64,000 bases of DNA from Anaerolineaceae bacterium (GCA_009772985.1 WOUS01000001.1:1-64000), one strand, 5' to 3'; positions 48,473-63,318 are shown, counted from the stretch's first letter. A program made the numbers and translations. Notes: generated by a model from the letters alone, not told the origin.

Positions 48473-49372
48473 CTATGGGGCGTCCGCCAGGATTGGCACG
48501 AAGCCGAGTTCGGCCACGATTGCCTGGGCTTCGGAAGACAGGATCCAATCGAGGTAGTCTTTCACCGCGCCGGCGGGCTGCCCGGCGGTATACATGTAGA
48601 GGTCACGCGCCACCGGATAACTCTTGTCGTTGACGGTGCTGATGCCCGGCAGCACGTACGGGCCGCCCTCCGCTTCAGCGACGGCGATGATCTTCAAGTC
48701 GTCCGGCACGTAGCCCAGCCCGTCGTAGCCGATGGCGTTCGGGTTCTGGCGCACCTCGTTGATGATGCCCTCCGACGACGGCAGGAGCAGCGTATCCATC
48801 GAGAAGAGCGTGGTATTGGTCTTGTCGCCCAGCCGGATGACCGTCTCCAGGAAATAGACGTGCGTGCCGGAATTGGTCTCGCGCGACAGGCGCACGATGG
48901 GACGGTCCTCGCCGCCGACTTCGGTCCAGTTGTTGATCTTGCCGCTGTAAATATCGGACAGTTGCCGGAGCGTCAACCGGCTGACCGGGTTATCGGGATG
49001 GACGATGACGGCGATGGCGTCACGGGCCACGATGAACTCGACCGGTTCGACGCCGTTGGCGCGCGCCTGGTCGAGTTCCTCCTGCTTTATTTGACGGGAG
49101 GCGTTGGCGATATCCACCGTCCCGTTGATGAGCGCGGCAAGCCCGGTGCCGGACCCGCCGCCTGTCACCGAAATGCGGACATCCGGGCGCGCCCCCTGGT
49201 ACGTCTCGGCCCAGGCCAGCGCCAGGTTGACAATGGTGTCGGAGCCTTTATTCTCGATGTATGCCGTTGTCTGGGGTTGGGAAGAGGACTGACCGGAGCC
49301 GCCCCCTGCGGGGACTGCGCATGCGGTCAGCAGGATGACCAGCAGGGAAATGATGATTCGCGCGTATCGCAT
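48473..49372 (-). CDS. pstS: second phosphate-binding lipoprotein
   Basis: 299 aa. Lipobox LLTACA, Gly/Ser linker, then the binding fold: IENKGSDTIVNLALAWAETY, VTGGGSGTGLAALINGTVDIANASR, LSRETNSGTHVYFLETV and NAIGYDGLGYV. It belongs to the PstS group that starts with KGSDT rather than the AGSST of the first copy, so affinity or anion may differ. ATG 49372 is chosen: it gives the signal peptide directly, and a TATAAT box lies 7 nt upstream, so the mRNA is predicted leaderless. An in-frame ATG at 49399 would sit upstream of the -10. Confidence 0.92.
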   Translation of the reverse strand: MRYARIIISLLVILLTACAVPAGGGSGQSSSQPQTTAYIENKGSDTIVNLALAWAETYQGARPDVRISVTGGGSGTGLAALINGTVDIANASRQIKQEELDQARANGVEPVEFIVARDAIAVIVHPDNPVSRLTLRQLSDIYSGKINNWTEVGGEDRPIVRLSRETNSGTHVYFLETVIRLGDKTNTTLFSMDTLLLPSSEGIINEVRQNPNAIGYDGLGYVPDDLKIIAVAEAEGGPYVLPGISTVNDKSYPVARDLYMYTAGQPAGAVKDYLDWILSSEAQAIVAELGFVPILADAP

Positions 49373-49379
49373 CGGATGA

Positions 49380-49385
49380 ATTATA
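49380..49385 (-). promoter_or_regulatory. -10 box giving a leaderless pstS2 mRNA
   Basis: TATAAT on the minus strand with only 7 nt before the ATG. No -35 hexamer at the usual distance, which fits activator dependence, though no Pho-box-like 11-mers were seen here. Confidence 0.5.
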
Positions 49386-49455
49386 GCCGATAGTGTCATC
49401 GCGAGGAGGCCTGAAAAGCCGAGGGAGGGCTAATTTTGTGGGCTTGCTCAAAGAT

Positions 49456-49549
49456 TTACCACAGAGCGCGCAGTCCCCTTCGGGGATGATAAGAACACGG
49501 AGAAAAAACTTTAAAATCTCTGTGGACTCTGCGATCTCTGTGGTGAAGA
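49456..49549. repeat. CACAGAG / CTCTGTG palindromic intergenic repeat
   Basis: TTACCACAGAG at the left and CTCTGTGGTGAA at the right bound an imperfect palindrome with an inserted TCCCCTTCGGGGA. It lies between the divergent pstS2 and AbiEii-type units. Confidence 0.65.
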
Positions 49550-49574
49550 ATTTTTAGCCCATCGTTTTAGCCAC

Positions 49575-49631
49575 TCCCCGGAGGAGTTGCTGGAGCAGTT
49601 GCGGAAGAGGGGATTCGAGATTGGCAAATAA
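49575..49631 (+). pseudogene. 3' remnant of an unknown gene, left copy
   Basis: Encodes SPEELLEQLRKRGFEIGK and a stop, with no start upstream other than repeat DNA. The first 38 nt match the remnant at 50661-50698 in 35 positions. The two remnants flank the AbiEii-like gene pair. Confidence 0.55.
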
Positions 49632-49656
49632 GCCGCGCTTGCGTGATTGCCCGGAG

Positions 49657-49662
49657 TATAAT
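49657..49662 (+). promoter_or_regulatory. -10 box of the AbiEii-like pair
   Basis: TATAAT ending 8 nt before ATG 49671, so the message would have almost no leader. No convincing -35. Confidence 0.45.
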
Positions 49663-49670
49663 CGTCAGGT

Positions 49671-49964
49671 ATGGATGCCACTGCCCGCTCCCCGTATGTC
49701 TGGGACTATAACGTCAGCGAAGCCCAGTTCCTCGAAATCCTGGCAGGCCGCCGCACGCTGGGAAGGCTCGACCAGGATTGGGCGGCGCGCCGCCTGATCG
49801 AGTACGCGCCCTACGAGGAGATCGTCCGGCTGATCGGTTTCCCGCGGCTGGTCAGGGAGTGGCCGCGCTGGCGCGGCGGCATCCGCTCGAAGAGTCGCAA
49901 GCGCGGGCTGGATTTCCTGGTCAGGTGGTTGCCGGAGAAGCACCCGGAGGTTTGCCGTGAATAA
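49671..49964 (+). CDS. putative antitoxin of an AbiE-like pair (DUF6922-like)
   Basis: 97 aa, basic in its C-terminal half. Contains WDYNVSEAQFLEILAGRRT and WAARRLIEYAPYEEIVRLIGF, a short helical protein of the kind often encoded just upstream of AbiEii nucleotidyltransferases. Its stop overlaps the next gene's GTG by 8 nt, a coupled arrangement typical of toxin-antitoxin pairs. The family name is from memory of similar proteins and needs a profile search. Confidence 0.65.
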   Translation: MDATARSPYVWDYNVSEAQFLEILAGRRTLGRLDQDWAARRLIEYAPYEEIVRLIGFPRLVREWPRWRGGIRSKSRKRGLDFLVRWLPEKHPEVCRE

Positions 49965-50616
49965 CGATTTCTATTTCGACAAATTCTATCCCTTCCAGGA
50001 TCGCGCGCTCGCGGTGATCCACTCGGTCGGGACCGGATTCTACCTGACCGGCGGGACCGCCGCTTCGCGCGGCTACCTGCATCATCGCTTCTCGGATGAC
50101 CTGGATTTCTTCGTCAACGATGACGAACATTTCGGGCTGTGGGCGGAACGCATCATCAAAGCCGTGACCGAGGGACAGGACTGGCGCTGCAAAGTATTCA
50201 TGAAAGAAGAACGCTTTGTTCGCTTCACGCTGGACCAGGAGGAGATTTCGCTGAAACTGGAGTTTGTTAACGATGTGCCTGCCCGCGTGGGAGAGGTCAC
50301 GATCCATCCCGTGCTTGGCAGGCTGGATACCGCCGCGAACATCCTGGCGAACAAAGTGACCGCCGCAATTGACCGCGCCGCTCCCAAAGACCTGGCGGAC
50401 ATCTGGGGCTTTTGCTGCAAGATGGATCTCTCCCTGCAGGATGCCATCACCGGCGCGCAGGGCAAGGCCATCGGCATCTTCCCCGCCGACTTGGCGCGCG
50501 TGCTATGCTCTGCCTCCCGCGCGGACTGGGAAGCCGTCCGCTGGATGGACGCCCCGCCTCCGGATGTGTTCCTCTCGCAATTGAATGAACTGGGCGAGAA
50601 GTTACTTTTGCTTTAG
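49957..50616 (+). CDS. AbiEii/AbiGii-family nucleotidyltransferase toxin
   Basis: 219 aa. The N-terminal motif YLTGGTAASRGYLHHRFSDD followed by LDFF is the nucleotidyltransferase core of AbiEii toxins (GGT...R...SDDLDFF); KDLADIWGF later in the protein fits the family, which often has KDxxDI-type residues. AbiE systems act as type IV toxin-antitoxin and phage-defence modules. Start GTG 49957 overlaps the preceding stop. The pair is flanked by short direct remnants, a sign that it moved or was inserted here. Confidence 0.85.
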   Translation: MNNDFYFDKFYPFQDRALAVIHSVGTGFYLTGGTAASRGYLHHRFSDDLDFFVNDDEHFGLWAERIIKAVTEGQDWRCKVFMKEERFVRFTLDQEEISLKLEFVNDVPARVGEVTIHPVLGRLDTAANILANKVTAAIDRAAPKDLADIWGFCCKMDLSLQDAITGAQGKAIGIFPADLARVLCSASRADWEAVRWMDAPPPDVFLSQLNELGEKLLLL

Positions 50617-50618
50617 GT

Positions 50619-50720
50619 TGTGCCAAGCACATCTCGCGCGAGTGGGGCCAGTGGTACGAGTCGCCGGAGGAATTGCTGGAGCAGTTGAGGAAGAGGGGGA
50701 TCAAAATCAAAGGAGAATGA
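50619..50720 (+). pseudogene. 3' remnant of an unknown gene, right copy
   Basis: Open for 33 codons without a start, reading AKHISREWGQWYESPEEL then LEQLRKRGIKIKGE and TGA. The stretch SPEELLEQLRKRG is shared with the left copy (49575-49631). The parental family was not recognised. Confidence 0.55.
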
Positions 50721-50779
50721 CCCCAATCGGCCACGCTGAGGCGCGGCCGATTTCTTACCCACCTCTAACAACCCCATGC

Positions 50780-50785
50780 TATAAT
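50780..50785 (+). promoter_or_regulatory. -10 box of secA
   Basis: TATAAT 22 nt before the secA ATG, with CGAAAGG as ribosome binding site between. No good -35. Confidence 0.5.
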
Positions 50786-50807
50786 CCCTCTCCGAAAGGT
50801 TCAAACC

Positions 50808-54718
<3,911 letters not shown>

Positions 54719-54724
54719 CCTGTT

Positions 54725-55765
54725 ATGAATCATATGGTGACTATTCTTAGCGATCAATTCCACGCATTGCCCAAGGTCGAACTCCACCGCCACCTGGAAG
54801 GGTCGCTGCGGCTGGCGACGATGCTGGATATTGCGCGCGCCCACCAGATCACCGTCCCCATCAACATCACCCGCCTGAGCCAGCTGGTGCAGGTGCAGAA
54901 CGGGGAGCCGTTCACCTACCAGAATTTCCTGGCGAAGTTCGCCACCCTGCGCATGTTCTACCGCTCGCCGGAGGTCATCCACCGCGTGACGCGTGAGGCG
55001 GTGGAGGACGCCGCCCGCGACAACGTCCGCTACCTGGAGATGCGTTTCACGCCGGTGGCCTTGAGCCGCGCCGAGCGCTTCCCGATGGACGAGGTGATCG
55101 AGTGGGTTTGTGAAAGTTCCCAGGCCGCGGCGAAGGAGTTCGGCATCATGGTGCGGCTGATCGCTTCGGTCAACCGCCACGAGGACCCGGCCCTGGCCGA
55201 GCAGGTGGCCTGGCTGGCGGCAAGCCGCGTCCGGCACTGCATCGTGGGGATGGACCTGGCCGGGAACGAGGCCGAGTTCAACGGCCAGCCGTTCATCGGC
55301 ATCTTCCGCGAGGCCCAGCAGTCCGGCCTGCGGCTGACGGTCCATGCCGGGGAATGGGCCGGGGCGGAGAGCGTGCGCGAGGCGCTGGTGGACCTGAATG
55401 CGGAGCGCATCGGCCACGGCGTGCGCGTCCTTGAGGATGATATGGTGGTCGCCATCGCCCGCGAGCGCAGGACGGCCTTCGAGGTGTGCGTGACCAGCAA
55501 CTACCAGACCGGGGTCGTGTCTTCGCTCCCGGCCCACCCGCTGATGAAGATGGTGGAGAAGGGGTTGAACGTGACGCTCGATACCGATGACCCGAGCATC
55601 TCGCAGATCACCCTGAGCGACGAATACCGGCAGGCCTGCAACGGCCTGGGCATGAGCCTGTCCACCCTCAAGCAGTGCATCCTGGCTTCGGCGCAGGCAT
55701 CCTTCCTGCCGGATCAGGAACGCGAGAAACTGGTTTCTCAAATCAAAAACGAATTGAAAGTTTAG
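54725..55765 (+). CDS. add: adenosine deaminase
   Basis: 346 aa. Converts adenosine to inosine (purine salvage). Zinc and catalytic residues: [11 protein letters not shown] (HxH), [10 protein letters not shown] (His and Glu), [18 protein letters not shown] and LDTDDPSIS. All expected active-site positions are present, so it should be active. It starts 6 nt after the secA stop without a clear ribosome binding site; ATG 54734 is an alternative start. Probably transcribed with secA. Confidence 0.95.
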   Translation: MNHMVTILSDQFHALPKVELHRHLEGSLRLATMLDIARAHQITVPINITRLSQLVQVQNGEPFTYQNFLAKFATLRMFYRSPEVIHRVTREAVEDAARDNVRYLEMRFTPVALSRAERFPMDEVIEWVCESSQAAAKEFGIMVRLIASVNRHEDPALAEQVAWLAASRVRHCIVGMDLAGNEAEFNGQPFIGIFREAQQSGLRLTVHAGEWAGAESVREALVDLNAERIGHGVRVLEDDMVVAIARERRTAFEVCVTSNYQTGVVSSLPAHPLMKMVEKGLNVTLDTDDPSISQITLSDEYRQACNGLGMSLSTLKQCILASAQASFLPDQEREKLVSQIKNELKV

Positions 55766-55799
55766 GGTCTCTGGGAATCGCCGTGATAGACCAGCACAT

Positions 55800-55826
55800 G
55801 TAGGACAAATTGCCAATTTGTCCCAC
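55800..55826. repeat. GTAGGACAAATTGCCAATTTGTCCCAC repeat unit
   Basis: A single palindromic unit combining the GTAGGACAA...TTGTCCCAC frame of the repeats at 6595 and 36551 with the AAATTGCCAATTT centre of the tandem array at 63576-63733. Confidence 0.7.
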
Positions 55827-55944
55827 AGCAGACCACCAAATATAGTGGCGCGTCACGGCAACTTAATTCCACCACGCAGACCCAACCCCAAAGGGCAGGG
55901 CAAGAGAGCAGCCAGGGCGCTCCCTGGCGCCTTTTGTGTTTCTT

Positions 55945-55999
55945 GCCCTCACCCCTGCGCCCCTCTCCCAAAATTGGGAGAGGGGATGGGGGTGAGGGC
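55945..55999. repeat. palindromic repeat upstream of aconitase
   Basis: GCCCTCACCCC and GGGGTGAGGGC-type arms with inner CCCCTCTCCC/GGGAGAGGGG around AAAATT. The stem ends 8 nt before the aconitase ribosome binding site and could hinder or protect it. Confidence 0.75.
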
Positions 56000-56021
56000 A
56001 AAATCGCCAAAGGAGTTCGTC

Positions 56022-58778
<2,757 letters not shown>

Positions 58779-58840
58779 TGGGCGGAATTCGGCGGCAGGC
58801 ATCGAGGGGGCTTTCGGCCACGGAATGAACGAAAGGGCAG

Positions 58841-58846
58841 TATAAT
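58841..58846 (+). promoter_or_regulatory. -10 box giving a leaderless MNT mRNA
   Basis: TATAAT ending 6 nt before ATG 58853, with no ribosome binding site, so the message is predicted to start at the ATG. Confidence 0.55.
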
Positions 58847-58852
58847 TTACCC

Positions 58853-59197
58853 ATGTCCGCGACGCAAATGCCCGTCTCGCCGAAAAAAGTCGCTGCTTTC
58901 TGCAAACGCTGGAAGGTGGCTGAGTTCGCGTTGTTCGGTTCTGCGGTCAGGGATGATTTCTCTTCAAAAAGCGACATTGACGCTCTTGTTTCTTTCGCGC
59001 CTCAAAGCAATTGGAGCCTGTTCGATCATATCCGCATGAAACAGGAATTGAAGGAAATCTTTGGCCGCGAGGTGGATCTGATTACCCGCCGGGCGCTGGA
59101 ACAAAGCCACAATGCCCTGTTGCGCTCGGAGATTTTGAATACGGCGAGAGTGTTGTATTCGGAACGCGAGGCGGCGAATGTCGAAGCATCGGGATGA
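58853..59197 (+). CDS. MNT-domain nucleotidyltransferase (antitoxin of a MNT/HEPN pair)
   Basis: 114 aa. The minimal nucleotidyltransferase motif FALFGSAVRDDFSSKSDIDA (GS...SDID) and a downstream acidic strand (REVDLITRRALE) are present. In MntA/HepT systems this protein adds AMP to the HEPN toxin and neutralises it. It overlaps the HEPN gene by 20 nt. A TATAAT box 6 nt before the ATG predicts a leaderless mRNA. Confidence 0.88.
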   Translation: MSATQMPVSPKKVAAFCKRWKVAEFALFGSAVRDDFSSKSDIDALVSFAPQSNWSLFDHIRMKQELKEIFGREVDLITRRALEQSHNALLRSEILNTARVLYSEREAANVEASG

Positions 59198-59513
59198 TAT
59201 CGTCCTGAAAGATGTCGTCAACGCTGCGCAACTCATCACGTCATTTGTCGCCGGCTTCGAACGGGACGCGTTCATTGACGATTGGAAAACCCGCTCGGCG
59301 GTTTTATACCAACTGACCGTGATCGGCGAGGCAGTCAAACGATTATCGGACGAATTCCGCTCACAACATTCACATATCCCCTGGGCGCTCATGGCGGGAA
59401 TGCGCGACCATCTCGTGCATGCGTATGATCTTGTGGATTGGGATGAGGTCTGGAAAACAGCGACAAAGGATATTCCTGACCTGTTGGAAAAAATCGAGCA
59501 ACCGCCAGGATAG
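59178..59513 (+). CDS. HEPN (DUF86) toxin-type ribonuclease
   Basis: 111 aa, helical. The catalytic HEPN motif R-x4-H is present in MRDHLVHAYDLVDWDEVW, preceded by the typical LYQLTVIGEAVKRLS helix. It should act as an RNase, held in check by the MNT partner encoded upstream. Genes overlap by 20 nt. A terminator follows at 59564-59595. No sign of truncation. Confidence 0.9.
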   Translation: MSKHRDDIVLKDVVNAAQLITSFVAGFERDAFIDDWKTRSAVLYQLTVIGEAVKRLSDEFRSQHSHIPWALMAGMRDHLVHAYDLVDWDEVWKTATKDIPDLLEKIEQPPG

Positions 59514-59563
59514 GTCAGGCGGGAGATCGAATGATCACGCCGCATAGGATTGAATCCCCATCA

Positions 59564-59595
59564 ACGAGGCCGGTCTTGCGCCGGTCTCGTTTTTT
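59564..59595 (+). terminator. terminator of the MNT/HEPN unit
   Basis: 10-bp stem with one mismatch (59564-59573 with 59581-59590), a 7-nt loop and a T6 run. Confidence 0.85.
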
Positions 59596-59723
59596 AATTC
59601 CAAAAGAGGTGACGAACCGGTTGCCTTCTGTTAGGGGATTGATAGGCAGAAAGCCCGTAAAAAATGTATCTTCTCACCAGTTGTGTGTTCTAACCAGCGC
59701 ACATAAAGGAGATAACTTTTATC

Positions 59724-60380
59724 ATGTTTTCCAGAATTCTTTACCTGGTTGGCCGCATCGTGATCACCGCCTACGTGCGCCTGATGCTCAAGATGGACGT
59801 TCGCTGGCACGAGAAAATGCCGGACGGCCCGGTGCTCTACGCCGCCAACCATCCCAGCACCACGGACCCGATCTTCATCCACACCCTCACGCGCAAGCCG
59901 ATGAGCATCATGATTCACAATCGGGTGTTCACCATCCCATTTCTTGGCGCTTACATGAAAAAGATGGGACACGTCCGCGTCATCCCCGGACAGGGCGAAC
60001 AGGTGCTGGAAGAGGCGCGCCGCACCCTGGCATCGGGCCGCTCGGTGGTCATCTTTCCCGAAGGCCTGATCAGCCCGGTGGACGGGTTCCACGAACCTCG
60101 CAGCGGCGTGGCCCGGCTGGCGCTCCAGTGCAAGGTCCCGGTCGTCCCGTTGGGAATCTATCTCCCGGAAAAGAACTGCAAGCGCGTCTCCGCCACGTTC
60201 GAGGGCGAACCGGACCTCATCACCTGGTACCTGCACGGCCCGTATGCCATCACCGTCGGGAAAGCCCTGCGCTTTTTCGGCGATGCGAACGACAAGCCGC
60301 TGGTCAAGACCATCGCCGAAAACGTCATGGGGCACATCCGCGCCCTGGTCTCCGAAAGCCGCCAGCGCGTGATCGCATAA
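59724..60380 (+). CDS. plsC: 1-acyl-sn-glycerol-3-phosphate acyltransferase (PlsC family)
   Basis: 218 aa. Acylates lysophosphatidic acid to phosphatidic acid at the membrane. The catalytic HX4D motif is NHPSTTDP, and FPEG appears in VVIFPEGLIS; the N-terminus is hydrophobic (LVGRIVITAYVRLML). ATG 59724 follows AAAGGAGAT. The neighbouring alkyl-DHAP-synthase-like and GlpD genes 2-4 kb downstream also concern glycerol-lipid precursors. Monocistronic, with a strong terminator at 60456. Confidence 0.9.
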   Translation: MFSRILYLVGRIVITAYVRLMLKMDVRWHEKMPDGPVLYAANHPSTTDPIFIHTLTRKPMSIMIHNRVFTIPFLGAYMKKMGHVRVIPGQGEQVLEEARRTLASGRSVVIFPEGLISPVDGFHEPRSGVARLALQCKVPVVPLGIYLPEKNCKRVSATFEGEPDLITWYLHGPYAITVGKALRFFGDANDKPLVKTIAENVMGHIRALVSESRQRVIA

Positions 60381-60396
60381 CTACGCCGGGAAAAAC

Positions 60397-60439
60397 AATC
60401 CGCAGATTGCGCCGAAAGAAATCTGCGTAATCTGCGGAT
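60397..60439. repeat. AATCCGCAGATT / AATCTGCGGAT palindromic repeat
   Basis: Second copy of the element at 10307-10376, between the plsC stop and its terminator. Confidence 0.7.
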
Positions 60440-60455
60440 ACCCTCGCCAAAACAC

Positions 60456-60486
60456 GGAGCGGACTTACGTCCGCTCCTGTTTTTTT
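60456..60486 (+). terminator. terminator of plsC overlapping the end of the convergent methyltransferase gene
   Basis: 9-bp perfect stem GGAGCGGAC with its complement, loop TTAC, then TGTTTTTTT. The loop supplies the TAA stop of the minus-strand methyltransferase gene, so its last three codons lie in the stem. Confidence 0.88.
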
Positions 60487-61238
60487 GCCAGCACCGCCAG
60501 CCCCGCCAGTCTGCGGAACGCCTCCTTCGCCAGCGGCTTGAACAGCGGGACCCTTGCCAGCGGGACAAGGCTCCCCCGGCCCGAAGCCGCCAGCCGGAAG
60601 CAGATGATGTCATCCTCGATGAGTTCCGCTGAAAAATGCTTTCGGAAGGAACGCAAAATATCGGAACGCTTGCGGTAGAACGTGAACCGGTCCAGCCACG
60701 GCAGGAAGGTGTCCACGAACTTTTCCGGCGGTTTGTTCGCCTTGAACTTGCCCATCCCAAGCCGCCGCAGCGCCAGCATGTACGGACGCCGCAGCCGCGC
60801 GGTCTTCGGGAACCAGTGGATGAACGGGATGCCGCAGTGCCCCTCACGCATCACGTCGCGGGACGGGAACAGGTGCAGGGTCACGCCGCCCGGTTTGAGC
60901 ACCCGGTCAATTTCGTCCAGCACAGCCTCCAGGTCCGGGACGTGTTCGAGCACCTGGTTGCTGACCACCACGTCGAAAAAGTTGTCGGGGAAATCCAGCC
61001 GCCCGTCGTGAATTTCCCGGATGGCCGAGCCGAGCAGCCCGCTGGCCTGCGCGTCCGCCCGCCTGTCGCCGCCCTCGTAGAACGCCTCCGCCCCGAAGAT
61101 CTCCAGCCCGCGCGCCCGCCCGGCGATGACCGTCTCGCCCTTGCCGCAGCCGTAGTCCAGCACGGTGAATGATCCCTGCGCTCTGGTTTTTCTCTGCCGT
61201 TCGCAGAAATCGAGCAGGTACTGGTGGTTGACGTGCAT
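60465..61238 (-). CDS. class I SAM-dependent methyltransferase
   Basis: 257 aa. SAM-binding motif I VLDYGCGKGETVIAGRARG, acidic residue in IFGAEAF, then FDVVVSNQVLEHVPDLEAVL and RVLKPGGVTLHLFPS, the UbiE/COQ5-like layout (Methyltransf_11). A hydrophobic or basic C-terminal third may bind a lipid or glycan substrate. Substrate unknown. It starts 6 nt after the stop of a small membrane protein gene, with which it forms a two-gene unit. Confidence 0.88.
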   Translation of the reverse strand: MHVNHQYLLDFCERQRKTRAQGSFTVLDYGCGKGETVIAGRARGLEIFGAEAFYEGGDRRADAQASGLLGSAIREIHDGRLDFPDNFFDVVVSNQVLEHVPDLEAVLDEIDRVLKPGGVTLHLFPSRDVMREGHCGIPFIHWFPKTARLRRPYMLALRRLGMGKFKANKPPEKFVDTFLPWLDRFTFYRKRSDILRSFRKHFSAELIEDDIICFRLAASGRGSLVPLARVPLFKPLAKEAFRRLAGLAVLAKKQERT

Positions 61239-61244
61239 GGCGGC

Positions 61245-61589
61245 TTACTTGCGCGCCTTCCGCCGGTACACCAGCCAGAACAGGAGAAAGAGCGCGGCGA
61301 TCACGAACAGCGGCGCGGACAGCCACCCGAATTCGTTCCACCGCCAGGCAAACCAGCCGCCCAGCAGCAGGAACACGATCCCGCCGGCCAGTTCCGACCT
61401 CCCGGCGATCAGCAGCGCCAGGATGAACAGGATGGACGGGAGCAGGTGCATGAATAATCCCACTACGAGTTCCCAGCCGGTCAGCCCCATGCTGAAAATG
61501 TCCAGCGCGAACATGCTGATGAAAATGATGTACAGAATGGTCAGGATGCGCGCCGACCAGAGCAAAAGCGCTTTCGGAAGATTTTTCAT
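61245..61589 (-). CDS. four-span membrane protein of unknown function
   Basis: 114 aa with four hydrophobic segments and a basic end (YRRKARK). The second segment region ISMFALDIFSMGLTGWELVVG and GGWFAWRWNEFGWLS are typical of small uncharacterised membrane proteins in this group; I cannot name the family. GCGGAGG precedes ATG 61589. First gene of the unit with the methyltransferase. Confidence 0.8.
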   Translation of the reverse strand: MKNLPKALLLWSARILTILYIIFISMFALDIFSMGLTGWELVVGLFMHLLPSILFILALLIAGRSELAGGIVFLLLGGWFAWRWNEFGWLSAPLFVIAALFLLFWLVYRRKARK

Positions 61590-61606
61590 CGCAGCCTCCG
61601 CTCATA

Positions 61607-61612
61607 AGTATA
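61607..61612 (-). promoter_or_regulatory. -10 box of the membrane protein / methyltransferase unit
   Basis: TATACT on the minus strand, 17 nt before ATG 61589. It is divergent from the flavoprotein gene, whose candidate -10 TACAAT is at 61642-61647. Confidence 0.5.
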
Positions 61613-61678
61613 GCACGACTGTCAAGCCCGGGGACTTTGAAGTACAATCACGTGAATTCCTGCACGAACGGAGGAACC

Positions 61679-63307
61679 ATGCGACGCTGGAACGGCTGGG
61701 GCGACGAAGCCACAAATTACCCGCTGCCCGACTCCGCCGCCCGCTACCTGGCAGGCCTGGTCGGCGACGGCCCGCGGCTGGAGGACGCCTCGCTCGATGA
61801 AGTTCTCGGCTCCATCCGGACTCCTCGCCTGCCAGCCCACCCCGGCATCTCCACCGACGAAAAAGATCGCCTGCTCCACGCCCGCGGCCAGTCCCTGCCG
61901 GATTGGGTCGCGCTGCGCTCCGGGCGCATCGGCGCTTTCCCCGACGGGGTGGCCTACCCGGCTTCGGACGAGGATGTGCGCGCCCTGCTCGACTACGCCA
62001 AACGGGCCGGGGCAAAGGTCATCCCCTACGGCGGCGGGACGAGCGTGGTCGGCCACATCAATCCCCTCCCCGGCGACGCGCCTGTCCTGACGATGGACCT
62101 GTCGCGCATGAACCGCCTGCTGGCCTTCGACGAAGCCTCGCGCCTCGCCACGTTCGAGGCCGGCGCGGCCGGACCGGAGATCGAGAAACAACTCAATGCC
62201 CGCGGCTTCACCCTCGGGCATTTTCCCCAATCCTTCGAACTCTCCACCCTCGGCGGCTGGATCGTCACCCGCTCCAGCGGACAGCAATCCCTCCACTATG
62301 GGCGCATCGAGAACCTGTTCGCCGGGGGCCGCGTGGAGACGCCCGCCGGCGCGCTGGACCTGCCGCCGCACCCCGCCTCCGCGGCCGGCCCGGACCTGCG
62401 GCAGATCCTGCTCGGCTCGGAGGGACGCCTGGGCGTGGTGACCCGCGCAACGGTCCGGGTGCGGCCCGTGCCAGTGTACGAAAAATTCCTCGGCTTCTTT
62501 TTCCACGACTGGGAGGCGGGCGCCGAAGCCGTCCGCGCCATCGTCCAGGCGGGACTGCCGGTCTCGATGCTGCGCATGAGCAACGCCCTGGAGACGTCCA
62601 CCACGCTGGCGCTGGCCGGGAAAGCGGACTTGGTCAAACTGGCGGACCGCGGCCTGCGCCTGCTGCGTTACGGCGACGGGCGTTCCCTGCTGGTGATGGG
62701 CGTCACCGACGAGACCGGGAACCGGTCGCTCGTCTGGGACATCGAGGGCGAGGCCGGGCGGATCATCCGCGCGCACGGCGGCCTGCCAACCGGGACGTTC
62801 ATCGGCAAAATGTGGAGGAAGTCGCGCTTCCACGCACCCTACCTGCGCAACACGCTTTGGGAGCGCGGCTACGCCCTCGACACGCTGGAGACCGCCGTCC
62901 CGTGGTCGCAGGTGTCGGCGACTGCCGAGGAAACGCAGAAAGTGATTCGCGAGGGGTTGGCAAATATTGGCGAGCGCGTGCTGGTCTTTGCCCACCTCTC
63001 CCACGTCTACAACGATGGGGCCAGCATCTACGTCACCTATCTTTTCCGCCGGGCGGCAGACCCTTCGGCTTCGCTCGGGGCAAGTCCCGACGAGACCCTG
63101 CGCCGCTGGCATCTGCTGAAGGACGCCGCCAGCCGCGTCATCGTGGCGCACGGCGGGACCATTTCGCACCAGCACGGCGTGGGCTTCGACCACCTCCGTT
63201 ACCTGCCCGCGGAAAAAGGCGCGCTGGGAATAGATATGCTCAAGTCTGTCTGCCGCCAACTCGACCCGGACGGGATGATGAATCCCGGCAAACTGCTGGA
63301 AAAGTAG
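61679..63307 (+). CDS. alkyldihydroxyacetonephosphate-synthase-like flavoprotein
   Basis: 542 aa. FAD-binding type 4 domain (about 80-260: VIPYGGGTSVVGHINP, LSTLGGWIVTRSSGQQSLHYG) and a C-terminal domain ending ISHQHGVGFDHLRYL then MLKSVCRQLDPDGMMNP. The start RRWNGWGDE, the SGQQSLHYGRIENL block and the SHQHGVG histidine motif match AGPS, which exchanges the acyl of acyl-DHAP for an alkyl to make ether lipids; human AGPS has HHHGVG. Glycolate-oxidase-type flavoproteins are the alternative. ATG 61679 follows GGAGGAAC. DPSASLGAS (about residue 461) is encoded by a palindromic repeat. Confidence 0.82.
   Translation: MRRWNGWGDEATNYPLPDSAARYLAGLVGDGPRLEDASLDEVLGSIRTPRLPAHPGISTDEKDRLLHARGQSLPDWVALRSGRIGAFPDGVAYPASDEDVRALLDYAKRAGAKVIPYGGGTSVVGHINPLPGDAPVLTMDLSRMNRLLAFDEASRLATFEAGAAGPEIEKQLNARGFTLGHFPQSFELSTLGGWIVTRSSGQQSLHYGRIENLFAGGRVETPAGALDLPPHPASAAGPDLRQILLGSEGRLGVVTRATVRVRPVPVYEKFLGFFFHDWEAGAEAVRAIVQAGLPVSMLRMSNALETSTTLALAGKADLVKLADRGLRLLRYGDGRSLLVMGVTDETGNRSLVWDIEGEAGRIIRAHGGLPTGTFIGKMWRKSRFHAPYLRNTLWERGYALDTLETAVPWSQVSATAEETQKVIREGLANIGERVLVFAHLSHVYNDGASIYVTYLFRRAADPSASLGASPDETLRRWHLLKDAASRVIVAHGGTISHQHGVGFDHLRYLPAEKGALGIDMLKSVCRQLDPDGMMNPGKLLEK
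63061..63084. repeat. palindromic repeat inside the AGPS-like coding sequence
   Basis: CCCTTCGGCTTCGCTCGGGG then CAAG, same repeat type, orientation and reading frame as in thiN (16108-16134). Confidence 0.7.
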
Positions 63308-63318
63308 AGGCCCTCATC

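Noticed and set aside
55818-56021. 68-codon N-terminal extension of aconitase
   Set aside because: Encoded by a palindromic repeat; ATG 56022 with AAAGGAG gives the usual start.
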